Origin: Streptomyces fuscichromogenes
GTDB lineage: Bacteria > Actinomycetota > Actinomycetes > Streptomycetales > Streptomycetaceae
DNA: 64,000 nucleotides
NCBI RefSeq assembly: GCF_014645815.1
Contig: NZ_BMML01000007.1
Location: 186,001 to 250,000 of the forward strand
Reading direction: 5' to 3'
This document shows positions 1 through 8,789 of the stretch, piece after piece; positions within the stretch are counted from its first letter, which is position 1, and every line of letters starts with the position of its first letter. The notes beneath the pieces were generated by a model that saw nothing but the letters and a program-made list of their open reading frames with translations, had not been told where the DNA came from and did not search any database. A program made the position numbers and the translations under genes.

Positions 1-1
1 C

Positions 2-1111
2 TGGATGTACTTCCTGAACTGGGCCACCACCGGCATCGCCGACATCACCGCGGTCGCCACCTACACCCACTACTGGGGGATGTTCTCCGACATTCCGCAG
101 TGGGTGATCGCGCTGATAGCCCTCGCGGTCGTCCTGACCGTGAACCTGATCTCGGTCAAGATCTTCGGCGAACTGGAGTTCTGGTTCGCGATCGTCAAGG
201 TCAGCGCCCTGGTGATCTTCATGGTCATCGGTATCTTCCTGCTGGTCACCCAGCACCCGGTCGACGGCGCGACCCCCGGCCCGTCCCTGATCACCGACAA
301 CGGCGGCATCTTCCCCAACGGCCTGCTGCCCATGCTGCTGATCATCCAGGGCGTCGTCTTCGCCTACGCCTCGGTCGAGCTGGTCGGCGTCGCCGCGGGC
401 GAGACCGAGAACCCCGAGAAGATCATGCCCAAGGCGATCAACTCGATCATGTGGCGGGTGGGCCTGTTCTACGTCGGCTCGGTGGTCCTGCTGTCGATGC
501 TGCTGCCCTGGAACAAGTACACGGCGGGCCAGAGCCCCTTCGTCACCGTGCTCTCCCACATCGGCGTCCCGGCGGCCGGCGGCGTGATGAACCTCGTCGT
601 CCTCACCGCGGCCATGTCCTCGCTCAACTCCGGCCTCTACTCCACCGGCCGCATCCTGCGCTCCATGGCCGTCAACGGCTCCGCCCCGAAGTTCACCGCG
701 AAGATGAGCCGCACCCAGGTCCCGTACGGCGGCATCCTGCTCACCAGCGGCATCTGTGTGCTCGGCGTCGGCCTCAACTTCGTGGTCCCCGCCGACGCGT
801 TCGAGATCGTCCTCAACTTCGCGGCGATCGGCATCATCTCCACCTGGGGCATGATCATGCTCTGCCACCTGCTCTTCTGGCGGAAGACCCAGAACGGCGA
901 GCTCACCCGTCCCGGCTACCGACTGCCGGGCTCCCCCTGGACCGAGATCGTGACGCTGGCGTTCCTCGCCTCCGTCCTGGTCCTCATGTACGCCGACGGC
1001 GGCGCCGGACGCACCACCGTGCTCTGCGTGCCGCTGATCGTCGCCGCGCTGGTCGCCGGCTGGTACGCCATCCGTCGCCGCTCGCGCACGTCCACCGGAA
1101 CCGACGCGTGA
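2..1111 (+). CDS. Amino-acid permease, APC family, 5'-truncated by window edge
   Basis: Integral membrane importer of the amino acid/polyamine/organocation superfamily. The visible part (about 370 residues) has roughly nine hydrophobic segments and APC-type features such as FAYASVELVGVAAGETENPEK, typical of the AnsP/GabP/CycA group. The N-terminal segments lie outside the window. An asparaginase gene follows 40 bp downstream on the same strand, then aspartase, so L-asparagine is the most likely substrate. That substrate call is an inference from context; a proton-coupled permease of this subfamily is well supported. Confidence 0.85.
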   Translation, partial: WMYFLNWATTGIADITAVATYTHYWGMFSDIPQWVIALIALAVVLTVNLISVKIFGELEFWFAIVKVSALVIFMVIGIFLLVTQHPVDGATPGPSLITDNGGIFPNGLLPMLLIIQGVVFAYASVELVGVAAGETENPEKIMPKAINSIMWRVGLFYVGSVVLLSMLLPWNKYTAGQSPFVTVLSHIGVPAAGGVMNLVVLTAAMSSLNSGLYSTGRILRSMAVNGSAPKFTAKMSRTQVPYGGILLTSGICVLGVGLNFVVPADAFEIVLNFAAIGIISTWGMIMLCHLLFWRKTQNGELTRPGYRLPGSPWTEIVTLAFLASVLVLMYADGGAGRTTVLCVPLIVAALVAGWYAIRRRSRTSTGTDA

Positions 1112-1151
1112 ACAGCGCACCGGTCCGTCCCACCTCACCCGAGACCAGGCC

Positions 1152-2171
1152 GTGATGTACAGCAGTTCCCCCGCGGACGCACCCATCGTCCGTGAACCCC
1201 TCCACGCCCCCGTCGCCCACCTCGTCCGCGGCGGGGTCGTCGAGGGCATCCACTACGGCTCCGTCGTCGTCCTCGGCGCCGACGGAGAAGTCCAGTTCCA
1301 GCTCGGCGACATCGAGGCCGCGTTCTACCCGCGCTCGGCCCTCAAGCCCGTCCAGGCCGTGGCCATGCTGCGGGCCGGGCTGCCCCTCGCCGGCGACCTG
1401 CTCTCGCTGGCCGCCGCGAGCCACTCCGGCGAGGAGCGGCACCTCGCCGGGACCCGGCGCATCCTCGACCTCGCCGGGCTGACCGAGTCCGACCTGCGCA
1501 ACGTGCCCGACATGCCGTACGACCCCGCCGTGCGCGACACCTGGATCCGGGAGGGCCGGCAGCCGTCGCGGCTCGCCCAGAACTGCTCCGGCAAGCACGC
1601 GGCGATGCTGTGGACGTCGCGGCTGAACGGGTGGTCGCTGGACGACTACCTCGACCCGGCCCATCCGCTCCAGCAGGCGATCGCCGAGATCGTCGAGGAT
1701 CTGACGGGCCAGCGCATCGCCCGTACGACCGTGGACGGCTGCGGTGCTCCGCTCTTCTCCATCTCCCTGCACGGGCTGGCGCGGGCGGTGTCGCGGATCG
1801 TCGCCGCCGCGCCGGGTACGCCCGAGGCACGGGTCGCCGACGCGATGCGCGAGGACGCGGAGATGGCGTCCGGCGCGGGCCGGGACGTGGCCGCGCTGAT
1901 GCGGGCCGTGCCGGGGCTGCTGGCCAAGGACGGCTTCGAGGGCGTCGAGGTCGCGGCGCTGCCGGACGGGCGGGCGGTGGCCGTGAAGATCGCCGACGGG
2001 GCGAACCGGGCGCGGGTGCCGGTCGCTGCGGCCGCTCTGGCCAGGGCCGGGGTCGATCCGGAGCTGCTGGGCGGGTTCGCCGGGGAGGCGCTGCTCGGCG
2101 GTGGCAGGGAGGTCGGGCGGGTGCGGCCCGTTCGCTGCCTGGAGCCGGTTTCGGTCTCGGCCTGCGCCTAG
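1152..2171 (+). CDS. Asparaginase, bacterial asparaginase II-like family
   Basis: Hydrolyses L-asparagine to aspartate and ammonia in the cytoplasm. The 339-residue protein has the family landmarks RSALKPVQ (61-68), SHSGEERH (90-97) and NCSGKHAAML (144-153), as in the actinobacterial and Rhizobium-type thermolabile asparaginases, which are unrelated to E. coli AnsB. Two tandem starts (GTG 1152, ATG 1155) are possible. It sits between a permease and aspartase, giving an uptake, deamidation and deamination order that would yield fumarate and two ammonium ions. Confidence 0.9.
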   Translation: MMYSSSPADAPIVREPLHAPVAHLVRGGVVEGIHYGSVVVLGADGEVQFQLGDIEAAFYPRSALKPVQAVAMLRAGLPLAGDLLSLAAASHSGEERHLAGTRRILDLAGLTESDLRNVPDMPYDPAVRDTWIREGRQPSRLAQNCSGKHAAMLWTSRLNGWSLDDYLDPAHPLQQAIAEIVEDLTGQRIARTTVDGCGAPLFSISLHGLARAVSRIVAAAPGTPEARVADAMREDAEMASGAGRDVAALMRAVPGLLAKDGFEGVEVAALPDGRAVAVKIADGANRARVPVAAAALARAGVDPELLGGFAGEALLGGGREVGRVRPVRCLEPVSVSACA

Positions 2172-2196
2172 TGGGGTGGGCCGGCTCGTCGGTCGG

Positions 2197-2251
2197 CGGC
2201 TGCGGGCCGATTGCGGTCGGTCGCGCAGTTCCCCGCGCCCCTGAGGGGCGC
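2197..2251. repeat. Streptomyces-type intergenic repeat, copy 1
   Basis: The stretch containing TCGCGCAGTTCCCCGCGCCC followed by CTGAGGGGCGC is the reverse complement of a second element at 17129-17181 (CAGGGGCGCGGGGAACTGCG...). Elements of this kind recur in many Streptomyces intergenic regions. The GCGCCCCTGAGGGGCGC part can form a short hairpin. It lies in the 134-bp gap between the asparaginase and aspartase genes. Confidence 0.7.
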
Positions 2252-2305
2252 TTCAGTTCCGTGCCCTGGAAAATCACTCCCTCCGAAAGAGGAATCACCA
2301 CCCTC

Positions 2306-3721
2306 ATGACCACCACCGTCGTCACCCGAAGCGAACACGATCTGCTCGGCGACCGTGACGTGCCCGTCGACGCGTACTGGGGTGTGCACACCCTGCGGGC
2401 CACCGAGAACTTCCCGATCACCGGTACGCCGATCTCCGCCTACCCGCACCTGATCGACGCCCTCGCCGCGGTCAAGGAGGCCGCCGCTCTCGCCAACGAG
2501 GAGCTGGGGCTGCTGGCTCCGGAGAAGGCCGCCGCGATCGTGGCCGCCTGCCGGGAGATACGGGCCGGCAAGCTGCACGACCAGTTCGTCGTCGACGTCA
2601 TCCAGGGCGGTGCCGGGACGTCGACCAACATGAACGCCAACGAGGTCGTCGCCAACCGGGCGCTGGAGTTGCTCGGGCACGAGAAGGGTCAGTACCGGTT
2701 CCTGCACCCCAACGAGGACGTCAACCTCGGGCAGTCGACCAACGACGTCTACCCGACGGCCGTCAAGATCGCGACCGTCTTCGCGGTGCGCGGGCTGCTG
2801 CGGGCGATGGCCGTGCTCCAGGACTCCTTCGGGCGCAAGGCCGTCGAGTTCCGTGACGTGCTGAAGATGGGCCGCACGCAGTTGCAGGACGCGGTCCCGA
2901 TGACCCTCGGGCAGGAGTTCTCCACCTTCGCCGTCATGCTCGACGAGGACCGCAGCCGGCTCGCCGAGGCCGTCGAGCTGATCCACGAGATCAACCTCGG
3001 TGCCACGGCCATCGGGACCGGCCTCAACGCGCCCGCCGGTTACGCGGAGTCGGCCCGCCGGCACCTCGCCGAGATCACCGGGCTGCCCCTGGTCACCGCC
3101 GCCAACCTGGTGGAGGCGACCCAGGACTGCGGGGCGTTCGTCCAGATGTCCGGCGTGCTCAAGCGGATCGCGGTCAAGCTCTCCAAGAGCTGCAACGACC
3201 TACGGCTGCTGTCGTCCGGGCCGCGCGCGGGGCTCGGCGAGATCAACCTGCCGCCGGTGCAGGCCGGTTCGTCGATCATGCCCGGCAAGGTGAATCCGGT
3301 CATCCCCGAGGTCGTCAACCAGGTCGCCTTCGAGGTCATCGGCAACGACGTCGCCATCACCATGGCCGCCGAGGCCGGACAGCTCCAGCTCAACGCCTTC
3401 GAGCCGATCATCCTGCACTCCCTCTCGGAGAGCATCACGCACCTGCGCAACGCCTGCCGCACGCTGGCCGAGCGGTGCGTCGACGGCATCACCGCCAACA
3501 CCGACGTGCTGCGGGCCACCGTCGAGAACTCCATCGGCCTGGTCACCGCCCTCAATCCGTACATCGGGTACACGGCGGCCACCGACATCGCCAAGGAGGC
3601 CCTCGTCACCGGCCGGGGTGTGGCCGAACTCGTCCTGGAGAAGGGCCTGTTGCCCGCCGAGCGACTCGCCGACCTGCTGCGTCCCGAGGTCGTCGCCGGC
3701 AGCGGTTCACCCCTCGTCTGA
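2306..3721 (+). CDS. aspA: Aspartate ammonia-lyase (aspartase)
   Basis: Converts L-aspartate to fumarate and ammonia. The 471-residue length matches the family. The fumarase/aspartase signature GSSIMPGKVN is at 321-330, and the STNMNANEV (about 106-114) and NLGQSTNDVYPTA (140-152) active-site segments are intact. The ATG at 2306 has GAAAGAGG about 12 nt upstream, and protein similarity begins just after it, so the open upstream frame is not coding. It follows the asparaginase and so completes conversion of asparagine to fumarate. Confidence 0.95.
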   Translation: MTTTVVTRSEHDLLGDRDVPVDAYWGVHTLRATENFPITGTPISAYPHLIDALAAVKEAAALANEELGLLAPEKAAAIVAACREIRAGKLHDQFVVDVIQGGAGTSTNMNANEVVANRALELLGHEKGQYRFLHPNEDVNLGQSTNDVYPTAVKIATVFAVRGLLRAMAVLQDSFGRKAVEFRDVLKMGRTQLQDAVPMTLGQEFSTFAVMLDEDRSRLAEAVELIHEINLGATAIGTGLNAPAGYAESARRHLAEITGLPLVTAANLVEATQDCGAFVQMSGVLKRIAVKLSKSCNDLRLLSSGPRAGLGEINLPPVQAGSSIMPGKVNPVIPEVVNQVAFEVIGNDVAITMAAEAGQLQLNAFEPIILHSLSESITHLRNACRTLAERCVDGITANTDVLRATVENSIGLVTALNPYIGYTAATDIAKEALVTGRGVAELVLEKGLLPAERLADLLRPEVVAGSGSPLV

Positions 3722-3757
3722 CCTGCGAGTACGCACCAGGACCGGCCCGGAGGCACA

Positions 3758-4696
3758 ATGGTGATCATGACAATGACGTCGTCCCGAGCCTTCCTGCCGG
3801 TCCTGGAGCGCATCGCCGAGGAGACAGGCCGCACGCCGGGCCGCGGCCGCCCCGCCGACTACATCCCGGCGCTCGCCGCCTGCGATCCCCGCAGCTTCGG
3901 CATGGCCGTCGCGGAGCTCGACGGCACGGTCTACGGTGTCGGCGACTGGCGGCAGCCGTTCTCCACGCAGTCCATCACCAAGGTCTTCACCCTCGCCCTC
4001 GACCTGGCCCGCGAGGGCGACGAACTCTGGGAACACGTCGGCCGCGAACCCTCCGGCAACCCCTTCAACTCCCTGGTCCAGCTGGAGTACGAGCAGGGCA
4101 TCCCGCGCAACCCCTTCATCAACGCGGGCGCCCTCGTCGTCACCGACCGTCTGCAGACCCGTACCGGAGACGCGGCCGGCGAGCTGCTCGCCTTCCTGCG
4201 CGCCGAGAGCGGAAACGCGTCGCTGGGCTTCGACCAGGGGGTGGCCGCGTCGGAGTCGCAGCACGGTGACCGCAACGCCGCCCTGGCCCACTTCATGGCC
4301 TCCTACGGCAACATCGACAACGAGATCCCGGTCCTCCTCGACCAGTACTTCCGTCAGTGCTCCGTCGCCGCCTCCTGCGCCGACCTCGCCCTGGCGACCA
4401 CCTTCCTGGCCCGCCACGGCATCCGCGCCGACGGCACCCGCCTGCTGACCCGGAGCCAGGCGAAGCAGGTCAACGCGGTGATGCTGACCTGCGGGACCTA
4501 CGACGCGGCGGGCGAGTTCGCGTACCGGGTGGGGCTGCCGGGCAAGAGCGGGGTCGGCGGCGGCATCATCGCCGTGGTCCCGGGCCGCTGCGCGCTGTCC
4601 GTGTGGAGCCCCGGTCTGGACGAGCGGGGCAACTCGGTGGCGGGCGTGGCGGCCCTGGACAGGTTCACCACCCTCACCGGTCTGTCGGTGTTCTGA
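3758..4696 (+). CDS. glsA: Glutaminase A
   Basis: Hydrolyses L-glutamine to glutamate and ammonia. The protein (312 residues, usual family length about 305) has the serine-lysine pair S72-x-x-K75 (QSITK) of the beta-lactamase-like glutaminase fold, the GNPFNSL and NPFINAGALV segments, and the GKSGVGGGI motif near the C-terminus. The start may be ATG 3758 or one of two in-frame ATGs just downstream. It lies 36 bp after aspA, extending the ammonia-releasing amino-acid operon. Confidence 0.93.
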   Translation: MVIMTMTSSRAFLPVLERIAEETGRTPGRGRPADYIPALAACDPRSFGMAVAELDGTVYGVGDWRQPFSTQSITKVFTLALDLAREGDELWEHVGREPSGNPFNSLVQLEYEQGIPRNPFINAGALVVTDRLQTRTGDAAGELLAFLRAESGNASLGFDQGVAASESQHGDRNAALAHFMASYGNIDNEIPVLLDQYFRQCSVAASCADLALATTFLARHGIRADGTRLLTRSQAKQVNAVMLTCGTYDAAGEFAYRVGLPGKSGVGGGIIAVVPGRCALSVWSPGLDERGNSVAGVAALDRFTTLTGLSVF

Positions 4697-4755
4697 CCTC
4701 CCGCTTTCCGGTGACCGGAGCCGGTCGCCGGCGACCCCGCACGGCCGGCCGGGTC

Positions 4756-7662
4756 TCAGTCCGGTGCCGGGCGCGGCCGGGCGGGGGCGGGGGCGGCGTC
4801 GGCCGGTGCGTGGCCGAGCCGGTCGAGGAGCCCGGCACGCAGGGGATCGGCGTCCGGGAGACCGAGTCCGGCGGTGATGGCCAGCGCCTGGGTCCACGCG
4901 GTGCGGGCCGGGAGCGGACGGCCGGTGGCGGCGTGGATGTCGCCGAGACAGCCGAGACCGGAGGCCTCGCTGTGCCGGTCGCCCGTCTGATGGAACAGGT
5001 CGATCGCCTGCTGGTAGTGGTCGACGGCCTCGGCGTGCTCGCCGAGCCGGTGCCGGATGTAGCCCAGGCTGTCCTGGATGTGCGCCTGCCCGTTGAGGTC
5101 CCCGGTCTCCCGCGCCGGCTCCAGGGCCTCCCGGCAATAGGCCAGGGCCTGCCGGTGGTCACCGAGCTGGGCGAGGATCCAGCCGATGTGGTTCAGCGCG
5201 GCGGACTGCCCGGCCCGGTCGTCCGCGGCCCGGTGGTGCGCGAGGCTGTCGTGGGCGTGACCGAGCGCCTGCTGGTGCCGTCCCTGGGCCTCGGACATCC
5301 GGGACAGGTGCTGGTGGATACGGGCCTGCCCGGCGTGGTCGCCGACCGCGCCGAACAGCTCCAGCGCGCGCAGATAGTGCGTGCGGGCCGCGTCCGGACG
5401 GACCAGCCGGTCCTCGGCGAGCCCGAGGCCCCGGTGCGCCTCCGCCTGCCCGACCACATCGCCCCGGTGCCGGGCGGCCTCCAGGGCCACGGTGTGCGCG
5501 GCGGTCAGCGCCCGTCGGTTGCCGTGGCGGTCGAGATAGGTCGTCAGCGCGGCGGCGATCCGCCAGGTGTGGCTGTACAGGCCGGCCGCGGGCGCCTGCT
5601 CCACGGCCGCGAGCAGGACCGGAAGCTCGGCGGTGAACCAGGCCTGTGCCTGCCGGTGGCCGGACAACTCCTCGGCGGCGGCTCCCGGTCGGGCGGGCGG
5701 CAGGGGAGCGGGGCTGGGCCGGGGGGTCAGCAGCGCGTCCGCCCGGTGCGCGGTGTGCAGGTAGTGGTCGAACATGCGGTGCGCCGCGGCACGCCGGGTG
5801 TCGTCGCTGTCGTGCGTGGTGACCAGTTCGGCCGCGTAGGCGCGCAGCAGGTCGTGGAAGGCGTACCGGCCGGCGGGCTGTTCGGTGAGCAGATGTCCGC
5901 GGACCAGTTCGGCCACCAGCACGCGGGCGCGCGCGGCCGGTACGCCGGCCAGCGCGGCGACGGCCGGGAGCCCGGCGTCGGGGCCGGGGTGCAGGCCCAG
6001 TAATCGGAAGAGCCGGGCGGCATCCGGGCCGAGCGCCTGGTACGACCAGGAGAACACGGCCCGCACCTCGCTGCTCGCCTCGCCGCCGTCCAGGGCGTCC
6101 AGCCGCCGGTCGGCCAGGCGCAGTTCCTCGGCGAGGGCGGCCAGCGGCAGTTCGGGCTGTGCGGCGGCCCGCGCGGCGACGATGGCGAGCGCGAGCGGCA
6201 GGCCCGCGCACCGGCCGACGATCTCGCGGACGGCGTCGGGATCGGCCGTCACCCGCTCCACGCCGAGCCGGCGGACCAGTAACTCCCGGCCCTCCTCGGC
6301 GGCGAGCATGCCGACGGTCAGCAGCTGGGCCCCCTCGGTGGCCGCGAGACCGGTCAGCGATCTCCGGCTGGTGATCAGCGCCAGACATCCGGGTGCCCCG
6401 GGCAGCAGCGGACGGACCTGCTCGGCGTCGCGGGCGTTGTCCAGCACCACCAGCACCCGACGCCCGGCCAGCAGACTGCGGTACAGGCCGACCTGTGCCT
6501 CCAGCCCCGCGGGGATCCGGGCCGGTGGCACCCCCAGGGCGTCCAGGAACCCCCGTACCGCCTCGGCGGGGCTCATCACCGAACCGCCGGGCGCGAAGCC
6601 GCGCAGGTTCACGTACAACTGCCCGTCCGGGAACGATCGTTGGGCGCGCCGTGCCCAGTGCACGGCCAGCGCGGTCTTGCCCACCCCGGCCGTGCCCGAC
6701 ACCGCCGTGATCACCACCGCCGACGGCTGGTCCGCGGCCGAGGCGAGGGTGTCCTCCAGCTGGGCGAGCTCCGCGCCACGGCCGATGAACCCCCGTACTC
6801 CCATGGGAAGTTGGACGGGTGCGGTGCCCGGCCAGGCAGCGGCCGCGGCGGCCGGCCGGGGCGGGGCGGCGGCGGGGACCGGCACCGCGGACACCGGCCG
6901 TGCGACGGACTCGGCCAGGCCGCCCCGGAGGATCGCCTCGTGGACCTTGCGCAGTTCCGCACCGGGGTCGGTGCCCAGCTCCTCGGCGAGCCGCTTGCGG
7001 ACGGCGGCGTAGCAGTCCAGTGCCTCGGCGCTGCGGCCGGCGGCGTGCAGCGCCCGCATCAGCGCCTCGGTCAGTGGCTCCACCAGCGGGTAGGCGTCGA
7101 GGAGTTCGGTCAGCGGGCCGATCACGGCGACGGGATCGCTGCCCCGCGACTCCGCCTGGGCCCAGGCCACCGCGGCGTCCACGTGCTGTCGTCGCCAGGC
7201 CTCGCGCACCTGTGCCGCCCACTGTCCGTCGAGTCCGGCCAGCGGTTCCCCGTGCCACAGCCCGAGCGCCTCGCGCAGCAGCGCCGCCCGCGCCCGGTCC
7301 GTCCGCCCCGGCTCCCGGGCCCGGCCCGCCAGTTGACGGAACCGGTGGATGTCCACCTGGTCCGCACGGGCCTCCAGCAGGTAGGCGCCGGAGCGGCGCA
7401 CCAGACGCAACCGGGACGGTCCCGCGTCCTCGGTCTGCTCGCACAGCCGGCGCAGCCGGGCGACATGGGCGTGCAGCGCGCGCCGCGCCCCGTCCGGCGG
7501 ATCGGTGCCCCACACTCGCCTGATCAGTGCGTCGGCAGGCACGGGCCGGCCGGTGTCCACCGCCAACGCGGCCAGTACGGTGCGCCGTTGCGGGGGCCCG
7601 ACCTCGGTGGTCCGGCCCAGCACGGAGAGCTCAACGGGGCCGAGAAGGCGTAATTCCACCAC
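4756..7662 (-). CDS. SARP-family regulator with NB-ARC and TPR domains (AfsR-like), TTA codon near start
   Basis: Transcriptional activator of the AfsR/DnrI/RedD class, about 968 residues. Order: winged-helix OmpR-type DNA-binding domain (about 1-90), BTAD bacterial activation domain (about 95-245), a linker, a NB-ARC ATPase with Walker A GTAGVGKT (about 323-330), then TPR-like helical repeats to the end. GTG 7662 is preferred because GGGGAG lies 10 nt upstream; GTG 7671 is the alternative. The codon at 7653-7651 is TTA, the fourth codon from 7662, so translation probably depends on the bldA tRNA. A 7-4-7 direct repeat upstream suggests self-regulation. It is divergent from an IclR regulator; no biosynthetic cluster adjoins it, so its targets are unknown. 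Confidence 0.9.
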   Translation of the reverse strand: MVELRLLGPVELSVLGRTTEVGPPQRRTVLAALAVDTGRPVPADALIRRVWGTDPPDGARRALHAHVARLRRLCEQTEDAGPSRLRLVRRSGAYLLEARADQVDIHRFRQLAGRAREPGRTDRARAALLREALGLWHGEPLAGLDGQWAAQVREAWRRQHVDAAVAWAQAESRGSDPVAVIGPLTELLDAYPLVEPLTEALMRALHAAGRSAEALDCYAAVRKRLAEELGTDPGAELRKVHEAILRGGLAESVARPVSAVPVPAAAPPRPAAAAAAWPGTAPVQLPMGVRGFIGRGAELAQLEDTLASAADQPSAVVITAVSGTAGVGKTALAVHWARRAQRSFPDGQLYVNLRGFAPGGSVMSPAEAVRGFLDALGVPPARIPAGLEAQVGLYRSLLAGRRVLVVLDNARDAEQVRPLLPGAPGCLALITSRRSLTGLAATEGAQLLTVGMLAAEEGRELLVRRLGVERVTADPDAVREIVGRCAGLPLALAIVAARAAAQPELPLAALAEELRLADRRLDALDGGEASSEVRAVFSWSYQALGPDAARLFRLLGLHPGPDAGLPAVAALAGVPAARARVLVAELVRGHLLTEQPAGRYAFHDLLRAYAAELVTTHDSDDTRRAAAHRMFDHYLHTAHRADALLTPRPSPAPLPPARPGAAAEELSGHRQAQAWFTAELPVLLAAVEQAPAAGLYSHTWRIAAALTTYLDRHGNRRALTAAHTVALEAARHRGDVVGQAEAHRGLGLAEDRLVRPDAARTHYLRALELFGAVGDHAGQARIHQHLSRMSEAQGRHQQALGHAHDSLAHHRAADDRAGQSAALNHIGWILAQLGDHRQALAYCREALEPARETGDLNGQAHIQDSLGYIRHRLGEHAEAVDHYQQAIDLFHQTGDRHSEASGLGCLGDIHAATGRPLPARTAWTQALAITAGLGLPDADPLRAGLLDRLGHAPADAAPAPARPRPAPD

Positions 7663-7706
7663 GACATTCACACTCCCCGCACAGCTGTTCTTCACGCGAT
7701 GCACAC

Positions 7707-7738
7707 ATTCTCGCGCCGGGCGACAACCTATCGACAAC
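7707..7738 (-). promoter_or_regulatory. Candidate SARP box and promoter of the SARP gene
   Basis: On the minus strand, GTTGTCG-ATAG-GTTGTCG (7738-7721) is a perfect heptamer direct repeat with an 11-bp period. Eight bases later comes GAGAAT (7712-7707), which could serve as a -10. SARPs are known to bind heptamer repeats of 11-bp period whose last copy lies 8 bp from the -10, so spacing and orientation fit. The GTG start would lie about 38 nt from the predicted transcript start. Confidence 0.55.
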
Positions 7739-7760
7739 GTTCTCAGCCACACTCGAACCT

Positions 7761-7790
7761 CAGTCTGATGACGCGGACTTCAGTCTGCTG
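7761..7790. promoter_or_regulatory. Direct repeat between SARP and iclR genes
   Basis: CAGTCTGATG (7761-7770) and CAGTCTGCTG (7781-7790) are near-identical 10-mers with a 20-bp period, on one face of the helix. They lie about 90 bp before the IclR start and about 30 bp behind the putative SARP box. They may be an operator for either regulator. Confidence 0.3.
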
Positions 7791-7879
7791 GGGCGTGGAG
7801 TCGCCACGCACGGCGGCGCACCGCACACGGGGAACGACGGGTACGCGAGTGCCGGTCGGGCGGTATACGGGGGAGAGAC

Positions 7880-8722
7880 GTGACCGAACAACGGGGAGCC
7901 ACAGCCACGAGAACGGCGGAACCACCGGTGGGAGGGCCGGACCGCCCGTACGAGCCGCGGACCCGGTACGCCGCACCACACCCGCCGGACGGCGGCGGAC
8001 GCAGTGTGCTGGGGGGCGCCTTCGCGCTGCTGGGGGCGGTGGAACGGGCCGAAGAGGCCGGACTGACCAGGCTCGCGGCCGAGTGCGGCCTGCCCAAGAC
8101 GACCGCGTACCGCCTGCTGGAGCAACTGGTCGAACTGGGCGCGGTCGAGCGGAGCCGCGGCGGTTATCGCATGGGGCCGCGGATCTTCCGGCTCGGGCAG
8201 GGCTGGCAGCCGTACCCGGGACTGCGCACCGCCGCCCGCGCACCGGCCCGGCGCCTCGCGCGCGTCACCGGCGCGACGGTGGGGCTCAACGTGCTTCGGG
8301 AGGGACAGACCCTGGTCCTCGACTGGACGCCCGGCGAGAGCGCGGGGACGGTCGGCCGATCGCTCGACACCGGGGTCTGGCCCTGGTTCACCGCTGCGGG
8401 CAAGGTCCTGGTCGCCGGGGCGGGGCCGCGGCTCCCGGCGGGCCCCATGCCGGCGTCCTGGCACCGGCAGGCCGAGGCGATCCGGGAGCGGGGCGCCGCC
8501 TTCGACCGGGAGGAGGTGGTGGCAGGCGTGTGCTGTGTGGCCGTGCCGGTGCACGGTCCGAACGGCGCGCCGCTGGCGTCCCTGTGCCTCGTGACCGATC
8601 CCGCGCACAGCCTGGAGCGGCTGGTGGGCGTCGTACAGCAGGCGGGAAGGATGATCGGCGCAGCCCTGCGCGGCCGGCGAACGCCTGGGGCGACTCCGGC
8701 CGAGGCCACCACCCACAGGTAA
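7880..8722 (+). CDS. IclR-family transcriptional regulator
   Basis: About 280 residues, with an unusually long basic/proline-rich N-terminal tail (about 40 residues), an HTH (about 45-105; LTRLAAECGLPKTTAYRLLEQL) and an IclR-type effector-binding domain to the C-terminus. The GTG start has GGGGGAGAG immediately upstream. It is divergently paired with the SARP gene and followed by a mannosyltransferase gene on the same strand. The effector is not evident. Confidence 0.85.
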   Translation: MTEQRGATATRTAEPPVGGPDRPYEPRTRYAAPHPPDGGGRSVLGGAFALLGAVERAEEAGLTRLAAECGLPKTTAYRLLEQLVELGAVERSRGGYRMGPRIFRLGQGWQPYPGLRTAARAPARRLARVTGATVGLNVLREGQTLVLDWTPGESAGTVGRSLDTGVWPWFTAAGKVLVAGAGPRLPAGPMPASWHRQAEAIRERGAAFDREEVVAGVCCVAVPVHGPNGAPLASLCLVTDPAHSLERLVGVVQQAGRMIGAALRGRRTPGATPAEATTHR

Positions 8723-8789
8723 CAACCAGGCCCCTCCGAAGAAAACGCCCCGTCGCTTCCCGGCCACCCGCCCTTGCCACGCTGAGCCA

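Noticed and set aside
5159..7513. Very long open frames antisense or in alternate frame to the SARP gene and to many other genes
   Set aside because: GC-rich genomes leave long frames open without selection; these have arginine/proline/glycine-rich translations and no recognisable domains.
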